Positions 1 through 5,909 of a stretch of 10,850 bases of DNA are shown here, in pieces (position 1 is the first letter of the stretch; every line of letters begins with the position of its first letter). The notes beneath the pieces were generated by a model, which worked only from the letters and a program-made list of their open reading frames with translations, ran no database searches and was not told where the DNA came from. Origin of the DNA: Tychonema litorale BBK16. Its GTDB lineage: Bacteria > Cyanobacteriota > Cyanobacteriia > Cyanobacteriales > Microcoleaceae. The stretch lies in the NCBI RefSeq assembly GCF_021648855.1, contig NZ_JAKJHX010000015.1, forward strand, positions 27,375-38,224, given 5' to 3'. The position numbers and the translations under genes are program-made.

Positions 1-366
1 GAACGAGGCAGACAAGAACAACAGCGGTTAATATTAGAAAATTTTCTGCGAGTTCGATTTGGAGAATTAAGCCCGAAAATGACTGCTTTTCTGTCTCCAA
101 TATCCAAGTTATCTGCTGCTGAATTTACGGTTTTGTTACTGGCAATTTCGATGCTGACAGTCGATGAATTGGGGCGAGAAGAAGCGGTCAAGTTGTTAGC
201 TGAAAGTGTGTTGAAAATGTCGGTTACTAACTTGGAGGATATTCTGCCCCAGGCTGTGACTAATTTATTGGCTTTGCCTGTGGCAGAATTGACATTGTTT
301 GTGGAACAACTGCCGCAGCTATCGGATGCTGAATTGAGGGAAAGGTTAAGCAAAATCCCTGAATAA
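1..366 (+). CDS. C-terminal end of an uncharacterised protein, perhaps of the cyanobacterial Rpn/DUF4351 type (partial)
   Basis: The frame is open from the left edge, so the ATG at 79 is probably internal and the start lies outside the window. The visible 121 residues are mostly helical and rich in Leu, Ala and Glu. They open with a charged stretch (ERGRQEQQ) followed by LILENFLRVRFGEL. That pattern, a Gln/Arg/Glu-rich linker running into a helical domain with RFGEL, resembles the C-terminal DUF4351-like tail of cyanobacterial Rpn-family (PD-(D/E)XK, transposase-like) proteins. This is recall of a pattern and not a firm match. There is no catalytic motif, signal peptide or membrane segment in the visible part. 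The gene ends 54 bp from the convergent tetR stop, with a hairpin between them. Confidence 0.6.
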   Translation, partial: ERGRQEQQRLILENFLRVRFGELSPKMTAFLSPISKLSAAEFTVLLLAISMLTVDELGREEAVKLLAESVLKMSVTNLEDILPQAVTNLLALPVAELTLFVEQLPQLSDAELRERLSKIPE

Positions 367-380
367 AAAACCGAAAACTC

Positions 381-413
381 AGATACCCGATTTCTTGAAG
401 AAGTCGGGTATCT
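381..413. terminator. Hairpin between convergent genes, probable bidirectional terminator
   Basis: Arms 381-395 and 399-413 pair over 15 bp (one G-T wobble) around a 3-nt loop. The outer 10 bp (AGATACCCGA/TCGGGTATCT) are perfect. Read on the minus strand the stem is followed by a T-rich stretch, so it fits best as the tetR terminator, though it lies 3' of both genes. Its ACCCGATTTCTT core resembles the ACCCGGTTTCT repeats at 4623 and 8882, so it may be a repeat copy used as a terminator. Confidence 0.7.
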
Positions 414-419
414 AAAACA

Positions 420-1040
420 CTAAGAATTTGATTCCGATCGCAAAATCAATTGCAGCAAGCCGTCGATCAGTCGATCGCGCTCCATTGGTATAATTTCTTT
501 GCCGTGCATCATGTCCTGCGTTAACTGGAAATGTACCAAAGATCCAATAAAAATCCGTGCGGTTGCCTCTGGATCAGGCAATTGTAACTCCGGGTGAGAT
601 GCCAAATATGTAGTCAGTCGCTCAATCCCCGGTTTCGTTAAGTTTCTCACAAAAATCTGGGCTAGCTGGGGAAAACGCCCTGATTCAGCAATTACTAACC
701 TCACAAAGGTGAGAAAATGAGGTTCCAGATTCCCGTGATCCAGTATAGTCGTGGCAACGAATCGTAGGGCGATCGCAGGTTCTGTACATTCTGTAACCGT
801 CGCAAAATAAACGAATTTTTCTGCTGCTAGCCGTTGAATTACAGCAGCGAACAATCCCTCTTTATCTTGAAAGTAGCTGTAAATGGTGGCTTTGGACACT
901 CCCCCCGTCTTCGCTATCTTGTCCATACTCGTCCCCGCATAGCCGTGGGTTAAAAATTCTTGCATCGCACCTTGCAGGATCTGTTCGGTTTTGTCGCCTG
1001 CTGTGGCGCTGTCTGGTTCGATCGCTTTAGTCCTTGCCAT
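420..1040 (-). CDS. TetR/AcrR-family transcriptional repressor
   Basis: This is a 206-residue one-component repressor, the usual length for the family. The N-terminal DNA-binding domain covers roughly residues 16-64, with the helix-turn-helix at about 37-57 (TSMDKIAKTGGVSKATIYSYF region), including the typical GVSKATIYSYF recognition helix. The remaining helical domain would bind a ligand and dimerise. The segment RLVIAESGRFPQLAQIF near residues 113-129 recalls the AefR-like TetR C-terminal family. The gene is divergent from the devBCA-like operon, and the 115-bp gap has two palindromic operators on its own -10 box. Autoregulation and repression of the pump are therefore likely (inferred). 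The inducing ligand cannot be read from the sequence. No good Shine-Dalgarno sequence is visible; an AAGG lies too close to the ATG. The first ATG is kept because the HTH starts soon after it. Confidence 0.93.
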   Translation of the reverse strand: MARTKAIEPDSATAGDKTEQILQGAMQEFLTHGYAGTSMDKIAKTGGVSKATIYSYFQDKEGLFAAVIQRLAAEKFVYFATVTECTEPAIALRFVATTILDHGNLEPHFLTFVRLVIAESGRFPQLAQIFVRNLTKPGIERLTTYLASHPELQLPDPEATARIFIGSLVHFQLTQDMMHGKEIIPMERDRLIDGLLQLILRSESNS

Positions 1041-1079
1041 ACCTTGTTTTTGTAATTTTTTACTTGGGGTCTTGACATT

Positions 1080-1085
1080 ATTATA
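1080..1085 (-). promoter_or_regulatory. Candidate -10 box of the tetR promoter
   Basis: On the minus strand 1085-1080 reads TATAAT, a perfect -10. No good -35 is visible 16-18 bp upstream (about 1102-1109 reads TGTTTC on the minus strand). The box overlaps the end of operator 1, which fits autorepression. Confidence 0.45.
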
Positions 1086-1101
1086 CTAAACGGTTTAGTA
1101 T
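1083..1101. promoter_or_regulatory. TetR operator 1
   Basis: Perfect 9-bp arms ATACTAAAC and GTTTAGTAT flank a single central G at 1092. It overlaps the -10 boxes of both divergent promoters. The shape (odd-length palindrome, 15-19 bp, next to a divergent tetR gene) is typical of TetR-family operators. The assignment to this regulator is inferred from position. Confidence 0.8.
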
Positions 1102-1115
1102 TGAAACAGAACAGA

Positions 1116-1130
1116 ACTAAACGGTTTAGT
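1116..1130. promoter_or_regulatory. TetR operator 2
   Basis: ACTAAAC-G-GTTTAGT is the same 15-bp core as operator 1, with its centre at 1123. The centres are 31 bp apart, close to three helical turns, so two dimers would sit on the same face of the DNA. The site lies just downstream of the predicted devB transcription start and would act as a roadblock. Confidence 0.8.
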
Positions 1131-1155
1131 ATTTTTTCTCAAAAAGAGGTATGTC

Positions 1156-2577
1156 ATGGTACACCAATCAATAGCAGAAAACTTATCCTCAAATTCACCC
1201 TTAGTTAAGCAATTTCTCGTTGTGGCAGCACTCGCAACCCTCGCAGCGGGGGGAACTACAGGTTATACGATGTGGCGATCGCACCAACCCGATCCCAATG
1301 CAGTAGCAGCGGCGGCAGCAGTCACAGCATCCCAATTAACCACAGTGACAGCCTTGGGGCGACTGGAACCCAAAGGAGAAGTCATCAAAGTATCGGCTTC
1401 CGGTGCCGCGGAAGGAAACCGGATCGATCGCCTTTTGGTGAAAGAAGGAGACAGAGTAAAAACAGGCCAAGCGATCGCAATTTTAGATAGTCGCGATCGG
1501 CTCGAAGCCGCCCTAGACCAAGCTCAAGAACAAGTGCGCGTCGCCCAGGCAAATCTAGCAAAAGTCAAAGCTGGAGCCAAAAACGGCGAAATCCAAGCCC
1601 AGAAAGCCACAATTGGGCGCTTAGAAGCCGATCGCAGCAACGAAATCACAGCACAACAGGCGATCATTGCGCGCACAGAAGTCGATCGCAGCACCGAAAT
1701 CACAGCGCAACAAGCCACAATTGCCCGCATCCGAGCCGAACAGCTTGGGGAAATTCAAACCCAAAAAGCCACAATTGCCCGTCTACAAGCCGAACTTCGC
1801 AACGCTAGCAGCGAAGATCAACGCTACTCGCAACTGTATCAAGAAGGAGCAATCTCTGCTTCCACCACCGACAGCAAAAAACTCGCCACCGAAACAGCGC
1901 AACAGCAACTCAACGAAGGAAAAGCGAAACTGAATCAAATTCAGCAATCTCGCCAACAACAGATTAACGAAGCCCAAGCCAAACTGAATCAAATTCAGCA
2001 ATCTCGCCAACAACAAATTAACGAAGCCCAAGCCAAACTCAGCCAAACTCAGGAATCTGGACAACAGCAGATTAATGAAGCAGCAGCAAATCTCGATCGC
2101 ATTTCCGAAGTGCGCCCCGTAGATGTGCAATCAGCCACCGCCGAAGTCAATTCCGCCGCTTCAGCCGCCAAACAAGCCAAAGCCAATCTAGCTCTAGCAT
2201 ACATCCGCGCACCCAGAGACGCGCAAGTCCTGAAAATTCACACATATCCAGGGGAAAAGGTGGAAAATGACGGCATTGTCGAACTTGGACAAACTCGCGA
2301 AATGCTGGCTATTGCTGAAATCTACCAAAGCGATGTGGACAAAGTACGCATTGGACAATCAGCCAAAATTACTAGCGATTCTTTCAAGGGCGAATTGCAG
2401 GGAAGTGTTGAACATATCGGCTTACAAGTGCAGCGACAAAACATTGTTAATACCGACCCTTCAGCAAATATTGACGCTCGAATTGTGGAAGTAAAAGTGC
2501 GTTTGGATGCTGTTTCCAGTCAGAAAGTAGCCGGATTGACTAATTTACAAGTCAAAGTTGCGATCGGAAGTAATTAA
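1156..2577 (+). CDS. devB: DevB-type membrane fusion protein (periplasmic adaptor) of an ABC exporter
   Basis: This 473-residue adaptor would link the DevCA pump in the inner membrane to an outer-membrane channel such as a TolC homologue. After a short cytoplasmic tail there is one membrane segment at about residues 18-39. Two lipoyl half-motifs follow, at about 76-110 (with LLVKEGDRVKTGQAIAILDS) and 345-370 (AYIRAPRDAQVLKIHTYPGEKV region), and a beta-barrel at 375-473. Between the lipoyl halves is a coiled-coil hairpin with four 18-residue repeats on each arm (145-216 and 253-324), turning near ASSEDQRYSQLYQEGAISAS. DevB of Anabaena exports heterocyst glycolipids, but DevB-like proteins also occur in cyanobacteria without heterocysts, so the substrate is unknown here. 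AGAGGT at 1145-1150 fixes the ATG at 1156 over an out-of-frame ATG at 1151. It is the first gene of the operon. Confidence 0.9.
   Translation: MVHQSIAENLSSNSPLVKQFLVVAALATLAAGGTTGYTMWRSHQPDPNAVAAAAAVTASQLTTVTALGRLEPKGEVIKVSASGAAEGNRIDRLLVKEGDRVKTGQAIAILDSRDRLEAALDQAQEQVRVAQANLAKVKAGAKNGEIQAQKATIGRLEADRSNEITAQQAIIARTEVDRSTEITAQQATIARIRAEQLGEIQTQKATIARLQAELRNASSEDQRYSQLYQEGAISASTTDSKKLATETAQQQLNEGKAKLNQIQQSRQQQINEAQAKLNQIQQSRQQQINEAQAKLSQTQESGQQQINEAAANLDRISEVRPVDVQSATAEVNSAASAAKQAKANLALAYIRAPRDAQVLKIHTYPGEKVENDGIVELGQTREMLAIAEIYQSDVDKVRIGQSAKITSDSFKGELQGSVEHIGLQVQRQNIVNTDPSANIDARIVEVKVRLDAVSSQKVAGLTNLQVKVAIGSN
1588..1803 (+). repeat. Four 54-bp repeats coding the ascending coiled-coil arm of DevB
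   Basis: Residues 145-216 divide into four 18-residue units that begin EIQAQKATI, EITAQQAII, EITAQQATI and EIQTQKATI. The DNA copies have diverged but are still recognisable. The 18-residue period is close to five helical turns, as expected for stacked coiled-coil units. Confidence 0.85.
1912..2127 (+). repeat. Four 54-bp repeats coding the descending coiled-coil arm of DevB
   Basis: Residues 253-324 are four 18-residue units starting NEGKAKLNQ, NEAQAKLNQ, NEAQAKLSQ and NEAAANLDR. The first two DNA copies are almost identical over their second half (for example CAAATTCAGCAATCTCGCCA occurs in both), so this arm was duplicated more recently than the first arm. Confidence 0.88.
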
Positions 2578-2601
2578 GCATCAAAAATTAAAGAGGAAAT
2601 T

Positions 2602-3786
2602 ATGCTTGGACTAATAAAACCACTACAACAGTTAAGGCGCAGAACATCCCTCGGATGGCTGCAACTCAGTCACGACAAAGGGCGCATGGCAGTAGCAGTA
2701 GCGGGAATTGCCTTTGCTGATGTTTTGATGTTCATGCAATTGGGCTTTCAAAATGCGCTTTTCAGCAGCAATACGCGCGTACACCAAAATTTGCAAACCG
2801 ACATAGTTTTGATTCACCCGCAAGCCAGAAATTTAATTAATTTGTCTTCTTTTCCCAGGCGGCGATTATATCAGGCAATGAATGTACCAGGCGTGAAATC
2901 AGCCGAGCCACTTTACATCAAAATTGGCAACTGGAAAAATCCCGAAACTCGTCGCGAAACATCAATTATGGTAATCGGTTTCAATCCCGATCGCCCTGCA
3001 TTTGCGCTGCCAGAAGTCAACCAAAATTTGAACTCGATTAAGTTGCCAGATACTGTATTATTTGACCGAGCTTCTAGAGGAAATTATCAAGGAGCGATCG
3101 CGCAAATCAATCAGGGAAAATCTGTCAAAACCGAGATCGATCGGCGCACAATTAACATCAGCGGTTTATTCACAATTGGAGCATCTTTCGCCGCCGACGG
3201 TATTTTGATGACCAGCGATCAAAATTACCTGCGCTTGTTTCCCAGACAAGACTCTGTAAGTGTTAATGCCGGATTAATTCAACTGCAACCCGGTGCTGAC
3301 CCCGTGGAAGTTCAACAAGTTTTAAAAGCATATTTGCCGTCGGATGTCAAGGTACTGACCAAACAAGAATTTATCGAGTTCGAGAAAAATTATTGGGCTA
3401 ATAATACTGCGATCGGCTTCATATTTAACTTAGGCGTAGCGATGGGTTTCGTAGTAGGAGTAATCATCGTTTACCAAGTTCTCTCAACCGATGTCAGCGA
3501 CCACATGGCAGAATACGCTACTTTTAAAGCAATGGGCTACCGCAATATTTATTTGCTCGGCATTGTTTTTGAAGAAGCTATAATTCTTTCTGTTCTCGGT
3601 TTTTTACCTGGGGTAGGAGTTTCGATCGGACTCTATCATTTGACTCGCAATGCCACAAATTTACCCCTATACATGACCCTAATGCGGGCATTTGCAGTAT
3701 TAATTTTGAACATGGTGATGTGCAGTATTTCAGGAACTATTGCCACTCGTAAACTGCAAGCAGCCGACCCAGCAGACATTTTTTGA
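2602..3786 (+). CDS. devC: DevC-type ABC exporter permease (FtsX-like)
   Basis: This 394-residue inner-membrane subunit has the MacB/FtsX fold of DevC proteins and the usual family length. One membrane helix lies near residues 29-50 (MAVAVAGIAFADVLMFMQL). A periplasmic domain follows at about 55-265, then three helices at about 270-294, 318-345 and 358-380. The cytoplasmic loop with EYATFKAMGYRN (304-315) is the conserved segment expected to contact the ATPase. The C-terminal LQAADPADIF is a common ending of DevC-like permeases. It starts 24 bp after devB with a GAGGA ribosome site at 2593-2597, so the two are cotranscribed. Together with DevA it would form the ATP-driven motor that works through DevB. 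No defects are seen. Confidence 0.92.
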   Translation: MLGLIKPLQQLRRRTSLGWLQLSHDKGRMAVAVAGIAFADVLMFMQLGFQNALFSSNTRVHQNLQTDIVLIHPQARNLINLSSFPRRRLYQAMNVPGVKSAEPLYIKIGNWKNPETRRETSIMVIGFNPDRPAFALPEVNQNLNSIKLPDTVLFDRASRGNYQGAIAQINQGKSVKTEIDRRTINISGLFTIGASFAADGILMTSDQNYLRLFPRQDSVSVNAGLIQLQPGADPVEVQQVLKAYLPSDVKVLTKQEFIEFEKNYWANNTAIGFIFNLGVAMGFVVGVIIVYQVLSTDVSDHMAEYATFKAMGYRNIYLLGIVFEEAIILSVLGFLPGVGVSIGLYHLTRNATNLPLYMTLMRAFAVLILNMVMCSISGTIATRKLQAADPADIF

Positions 3787-3834
3787 TTTGGTTTCGTAGA
3801 TAACTCGGCGATTGAAATCACTTTCTGACTCTTC

Positions 3835-3860
3835 TCTTCGCGTTCTTCGCGTCTTCGCGG
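3835..3860 (+). repeat. Short tandem repeat TCTTCGCG x3 in the devC-devA gap
   Basis: TCTTCGCG occurs at 3835, 3844 and 3852, with periods of 9 and 8 bp, within an 87-bp gap inside the operon. Such short tandemly repeated repetitive sequences are common between cyanobacterial genes. No terminator follows, so the operon probably reads through. Confidence 0.6.
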
Positions 3861-3873
3861 TTCGATAAAAAAT

Positions 3874-4590
3874 ATGAAATCCACTACCCTCAACCCCACA
3901 GCCAACAACCTACAGATTTCCGAGCCTGTAATTTCCATGCACAAACTTGACCACTACTTCGGTCAAGGTCAACTGCAAAAACAGGTACTTTTTGACATCA
4001 ACTTAGAAATTAATGCAGGTGAAATTGTCCTGATGACTGGGCCTTCTGGTTCGGGAAAAACTACGCTTTTGACTTTAATTGGCGCACTGCGATCGGGTCA
4101 ATCTGGAAGTCTCAAAATTCTCGGTCAAGAAATGTGCAATGCCAGTTCTGATAAATTAGTGAAAACGCGGCGCAAAATTGGTTATATTTTTCAGGCGCAC
4201 AACTTGCATCGCAGTTTGAGTGCGCTACAAAATGTCCAAATGGGTTTGGAAGTTCACGGAAATTTGTCACGTTCCCAAATGCGCGATCGATCTACAAAAA
4301 TGCTAGAATTAGTAGGATTGGAACAGCGGATTAATTATTATCCAGATGACTTGTCAGGGGGACAGAAACAAAGAGTTGCGATCGCACGTGCTTTGGTCAG
4401 TCAACCGCAAATTGTCTTAGCTGACGAACCAACAGCCGCGCTGGACAGCAAATCGGGCCGCGAAGTCGTGAATTTGATGCAGAAACTTGCCAAAGAGCAG
4501 GGCTGTACTATTCTGTTAGTTACCCACGACAATCGAATTTTGGATATTGCCGATCGCATTGTTCATATGGAAGATGGCAAATTAGCCTAA
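3874..4590 (+). CDS. devA: DevA-type ABC exporter ATP-binding protein
   Basis: This is a complete 238-residue nucleotide-binding subunit. The visible motifs are Walker A GPSGSGKTT at 56-64, Q-loop Gln107 in IGYIFQAHN, signature LSGGQ at 150-154, Walker B IVLADE at 170-175 with catalytic Glu175, D-loop ALDS at 179-182 and switch His208 in LVTHD. The N-terminal HKLDHYFGQGQLQKQVLFDI is characteristic of DevA-like ATPases. It would dimerise under DevC and power export through DevB. The ATG at 3874 has no clear Shine-Dalgarno sequence. The next in-frame ATG (3937, residue 22) would leave only MHKLDHYFG ahead of the fold, so the longer form is preferred but not certain. It is the last gene of the operon. 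Confidence 0.93.
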   Translation: MKSTTLNPTANNLQISEPVISMHKLDHYFGQGQLQKQVLFDINLEINAGEIVLMTGPSGSGKTTLLTLIGALRSGQSGSLKILGQEMCNASSDKLVKTRRKIGYIFQAHNLHRSLSALQNVQMGLEVHGNLSRSQMRDRSTKMLELVGLEQRINYYPDDLSGGQKQRVAIARALVSQPQIVLADEPTAALDSKSGREVVNLMQKLAKEQGCTILLVTHDNRILDIADRIVHMEDGKLA

Positions 4591-4608
4591 ACAGTTGACA
4601 GTTGACAG
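4591..4608 (+). repeat. Heptamer tandem repeat (ACAGTTG) after devA
   Basis: ACAGTTG is repeated twice with a partial third copy directly after the devA stop codon. Heptanucleotide tandem repeats of this type are frequent between cyanobacterial genes. No function can be assigned. Confidence 0.65.
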
Positions 4609-4622
4609 TCCCAGATTTAGTC

Positions 4623-4637
4623 AAAAACCCGGTTTCT
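4623..4637. repeat. Solo copy of a 15-bp AAAAACCCGGTTTCT repeat
   Basis: The 15-mer AAAAACCCGGTTTCT is identical to 8882-8896 and to the reverse complement of 8832-8846. Here it has no inverted partner nearby, so it looks like a half or decayed copy of the palindromic element upstream of rsmB. Confidence 0.6.
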
Positions 4638-4683
4638 TTGGTCGGAGTCCATAAGCCCCGTTATCCTGCTATCATCAAATTAG

Positions 4684-4701
4684 TTAACAAAACTTTACAT
4701 A
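4684..4701 (+). promoter_or_regulatory. HLR1-like site, candidate RpaB binding site
   Basis: The known HLR1 consensus is two (G/T)TTACA(A/T)(A/T) repeats separated by 2 bp. 4694-4701 (TTTACATA) matches all 8 positions and 4684-4691 (TTAACAAA) matches 7 of 8 at exactly the right spacing, which gives 15 of 16. The site ends 6 bp before the hydrolase GTG. If that start is right, the site overlaps the core promoter and bound RpaB would repress, as described for high-light-induced genes. Binding is inferred. Confidence 0.5.
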
Positions 4702-4707
4702 ACCATC

Positions 4708-5598
4708 GTGACGACACAACAGCTAGTATCAGCCAACAGCTTAGAAAAACTAATTTGGACTTGGCGCGATCGCAAAATTCAATATACTGTCCAAGGAACC
4801 GGCCGCCCTCTCATCTTAATTCACGGCTTCGGGGCTTCGATCGGACATTGGAGACAAAACATCCCCGCACTGGCTGCTGGCGGCTACCGAGTATTCGCCC
4901 TAGACTTGTTGGGATTTGGGGGTTCCGCTAAACCAGCCCTAGATTACACCCTCGAATTGTGGGAAGAATTACTCACAGATTTCTGGACGGAATTGGTACA
5001 GGAACCGGCTGTATTTGTCGGGAATTCGATCGGCGCTTTACTCAGTTTGATGGTAGTCGCCAACCATCCCGAAATATCCGCCGGCGCAGTCTTAATTAAT
5101 TGTGCGGGCGGGCTCAACCACCGTCCCGAAGAACTGAATTTTCCCCTGGGATTAATTATGGGGACTTTTGCGAAATTAGTGCGATCGCCCATCGTTGGCC
5201 CATTTCTATTTAACAACATCCGCAAAAAACACCGCATCCGCAACACCCTGCGCCAAGTCTACGGGAACCGCGAAGCCATCACCGACGAACTCGTGGAACT
5301 CCTCCACGCCCCCTCCTGCGATCCGGGAGCTCAACAGGTGTTTGCGTCGATTCTGACGGCCCCAGCAGGCCCTCAACCGTCTGAATTGCTTCCCAAGGTC
5401 GATCGGCCATTATTGGTACTTTGGGGCGCTGATGACCCCTGGACACCGATCGCAGGTAGTAAAATTTATCAGGATTTGGTCGATGATGGGCGATCGGTCA
5501 AATTTGTGTCCATTCCCAAAACAGGCCACTGTCCCCACGACGAACGCCCCACTGAAGTCAATACTCTGATCTTGGACTGGATGACCGAATTAAATTAA
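4708..5598 (+). CDS. Alpha/beta hydrolase, candidate chlorophyll dephytylase (CLD1-like)
   Basis: This 296-residue single-domain hydrolase is probably cytoplasmic or membrane-associated, with no signal peptide. Visible motifs are the oxyanion-hole segment HGFGAS at 39-44, the nucleophile elbow GNSIG with Ser107, the acid Asp243 in WGADDPWTP, and His274 in GHCPHDE. This gives a complete Ser-Asp-His triad. VLINCAGGLN after the nucleophile, the cap segment NTLRQVYGNREAITDELVE and the FASILTAPAGPQP stretch resemble what I recall of Arabidopsis CLD1, which removes phytol from chlorophyll during photosystem II repair. That assignment is by memory and not proven; other cyanobacterial hydrolases share the fold. 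The start is GTG with no clear Shine-Dalgarno sequence. An HLR1-like light-response site lies just upstream and would fit a role in pigment turnover. It is monocistronic, followed by a hairpin. Confidence 0.85.
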   Translation: MTTQQLVSANSLEKLIWTWRDRKIQYTVQGTGRPLILIHGFGASIGHWRQNIPALAAGGYRVFALDLLGFGGSAKPALDYTLELWEELLTDFWTELVQEPAVFVGNSIGALLSLMVVANHPEISAGAVLINCAGGLNHRPEELNFPLGLIMGTFAKLVRSPIVGPFLFNNIRKKHRIRNTLRQVYGNREAITDELVELLHAPSCDPGAQQVFASILTAPAGPQPSELLPKVDRPLLVLWGADDPWTPIAGSKIYQDLVDDGRSVKFVSIPKTGHCPHDERPTEVNTLILDWMTELN

Positions 5599-5615
5599 TC
5601 GGTTGTCCAAGTATC

Positions 5616-5636
5616 CCTCTCCTTTGCAGGGAGAGG
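5616..5636 (+). terminator. Weak hairpin after the hydrolase gene
   Basis: CCTCTCC (5616-5622) pairs with GGAGAGG (5630-5636) around a 7-nt loop, 17 bp after the stop codon. Only a short TTTC follows, so as an intrinsic terminator it is weak. The CCCTCTCC...GGGAGAGG palindrome is also a common intergenic repeat type in such genomes. Confidence 0.45.
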
Positions 5637-5695
5637 TTTCAAGGCTTTGATTTCCCATCTCTGACGACTTGTAAAAAAAACTTTTGTAAAAAGTC

Positions 5696-5724
5696 TTGAC
5701 AGGATTGGCTGAGTCGGTTAGAGT
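5696..5724 (+). promoter_or_regulatory. Candidate promoter of a small RNA
   Basis: TTGACA at 5696-5701 is followed after exactly 17 bp by TAGAGT (5719-5724, 4/6 match to TATAAT). Upstream is an A/T-rich stretch with TTGTAAAA repeated at 5669-5676 and 5684-5691, which could act as an UP element or a regulator site. The predicted start is near 5731. No reading frame of useful length follows, which points to a non-coding transcript. Confidence 0.5.
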
Positions 5725-5730
5725 AATGGA

Positions 5731-5794
5731 CGTGTGAGGAGCGAACCAGAAAAAACACCGAGACGAAACACGGCCAGTCGTCGGTGTTTTTTCT
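5731..5794 (+). ncRNA. Candidate small RNA of about 64 nt
   Basis: A good promoter ends 7 bp upstream and a strong intrinsic terminator closes the unit, so the predicted product is a short RNA with a single-stranded 5' tail of about 17 nt and a long terminator stem. The tail contains GUGUGAGGAG (5732-5741), the exact complement of 10 of the 11 bases of the conserved Yfr1 motif ACUCCUCACAC. The RNA could therefore pair with Yfr1, or its resemblance to a ribosome site could be a coincidence. The nearest ATG (5727) gives only a 3-codon frame. I do not recognise it as a named RNA family. The minus strand reads the Yfr1-like CUCCUCACAC itself, but there it is not followed by a terminator stem as in Yfr1. 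Confidence 0.45.
5748..5794 (+). terminator. Strong intrinsic terminator
   Basis: AGAAAAAACACCGA (5748-5761) pairs perfectly over 14 bp with TCGGTGTTTTTTCT (5781-5794). GAC/GTC extends the stem past one bulged base, and the loop is about 12 nt. The A-run/T-run arms make it work in both directions, so it can end the small RNA on the plus strand and anything leaving thiL on the minus strand. Confidence 0.75.
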
Positions 5795-5909
5795 GTTGAC
5801 ACCCATTTTTTAAAGTTTTGAACTATCTTCTATAATTCCCATTCTGTAAGAGCTATGGTGGCGGGTAAAGCAGAATCTGTAATTTCACATCCAATAATCA
5901 GGTGAATAG
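5795..5909 (+). other. Rest of the gap before thiL: -10-like box and a 16-codon frame
   Basis: TTGACA occurs at 5796-5801 and a perfect TATAAT at 5831-5836, but they are 29 bp apart and no -35 sits at the right distance from the TATAAT. An ATG at 5855 opens a 16-codon frame ending TGA at 5905 (MVAGKAESVISHPIIR), preceded by a weak TAAGAG. A transcript from here would run antisense into the 3' end of thiL. I see too little to call a gene. Confidence 0.2.

Larger units (their letters stand above)
1072..1101 (+). promoter_or_regulatory. Candidate sigma70-type promoter of the devBCA-like operon
   Basis: A perfect -35 TTGACA at 1072-1077 is followed after 18 bp by TAGTAT at 1096-1101, a 4/6 match to TATAAT. 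The -10 box lies inside the right half of operator 1, so bound repressor would exclude RNA polymerase. The transcript would start near 1108, leaving a leader of about 48 nt that contains operator 2 and the AGAGGT ribosome site at 1145-1150. Confidence 0.6.

Noticed and set aside
1524..2130. Minus-strand frames opposite devB
   Set aside because: They arise from the repetitive, biased codons of the coiled-coil arms and show no family features. DevB covers the region fully.
1156..4590. Heterocyst glycolipid exporter as a firm function for the dev-like operon
   Set aside because: DevBCA-like exporters also occur in cyanobacteria without heterocysts, no glycolipid synthesis genes are in the window, and the adjacent TetR suggests another substrate.
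4602..4931. Plus-strand 109-codon frame at the start of the hydrolase
   Set aside because: It begins in the heptamer repeat and overlaps the clearly conserved hydrolase frame.
5701..5745. tRNA, suggested by TGGCTGAGTCGGTTAGAG, which looks like a D-arm
   Set aside because: No anticodon arm, T-arm (TTCGANNC) or acceptor pairing follows in the next 60-80 bases. A promoter and a terminator explain the region better.
5710..5760. Yfr1 itself on the minus strand (CTCCTCACAC)
   Set aside because: In Yfr1 the motif is followed by a terminator stem with a U tail. Here the strong stem lies before the motif on that strand and no terminator follows it.
5727..5802. Leader peptide in the small RNA, with GAGGAG as ribosome site
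   Set aside because: The ATG at 5727 gives three codons, and the GTG frame runs into the terminator stem. No ATG lies at a proper distance after GAGGAG.
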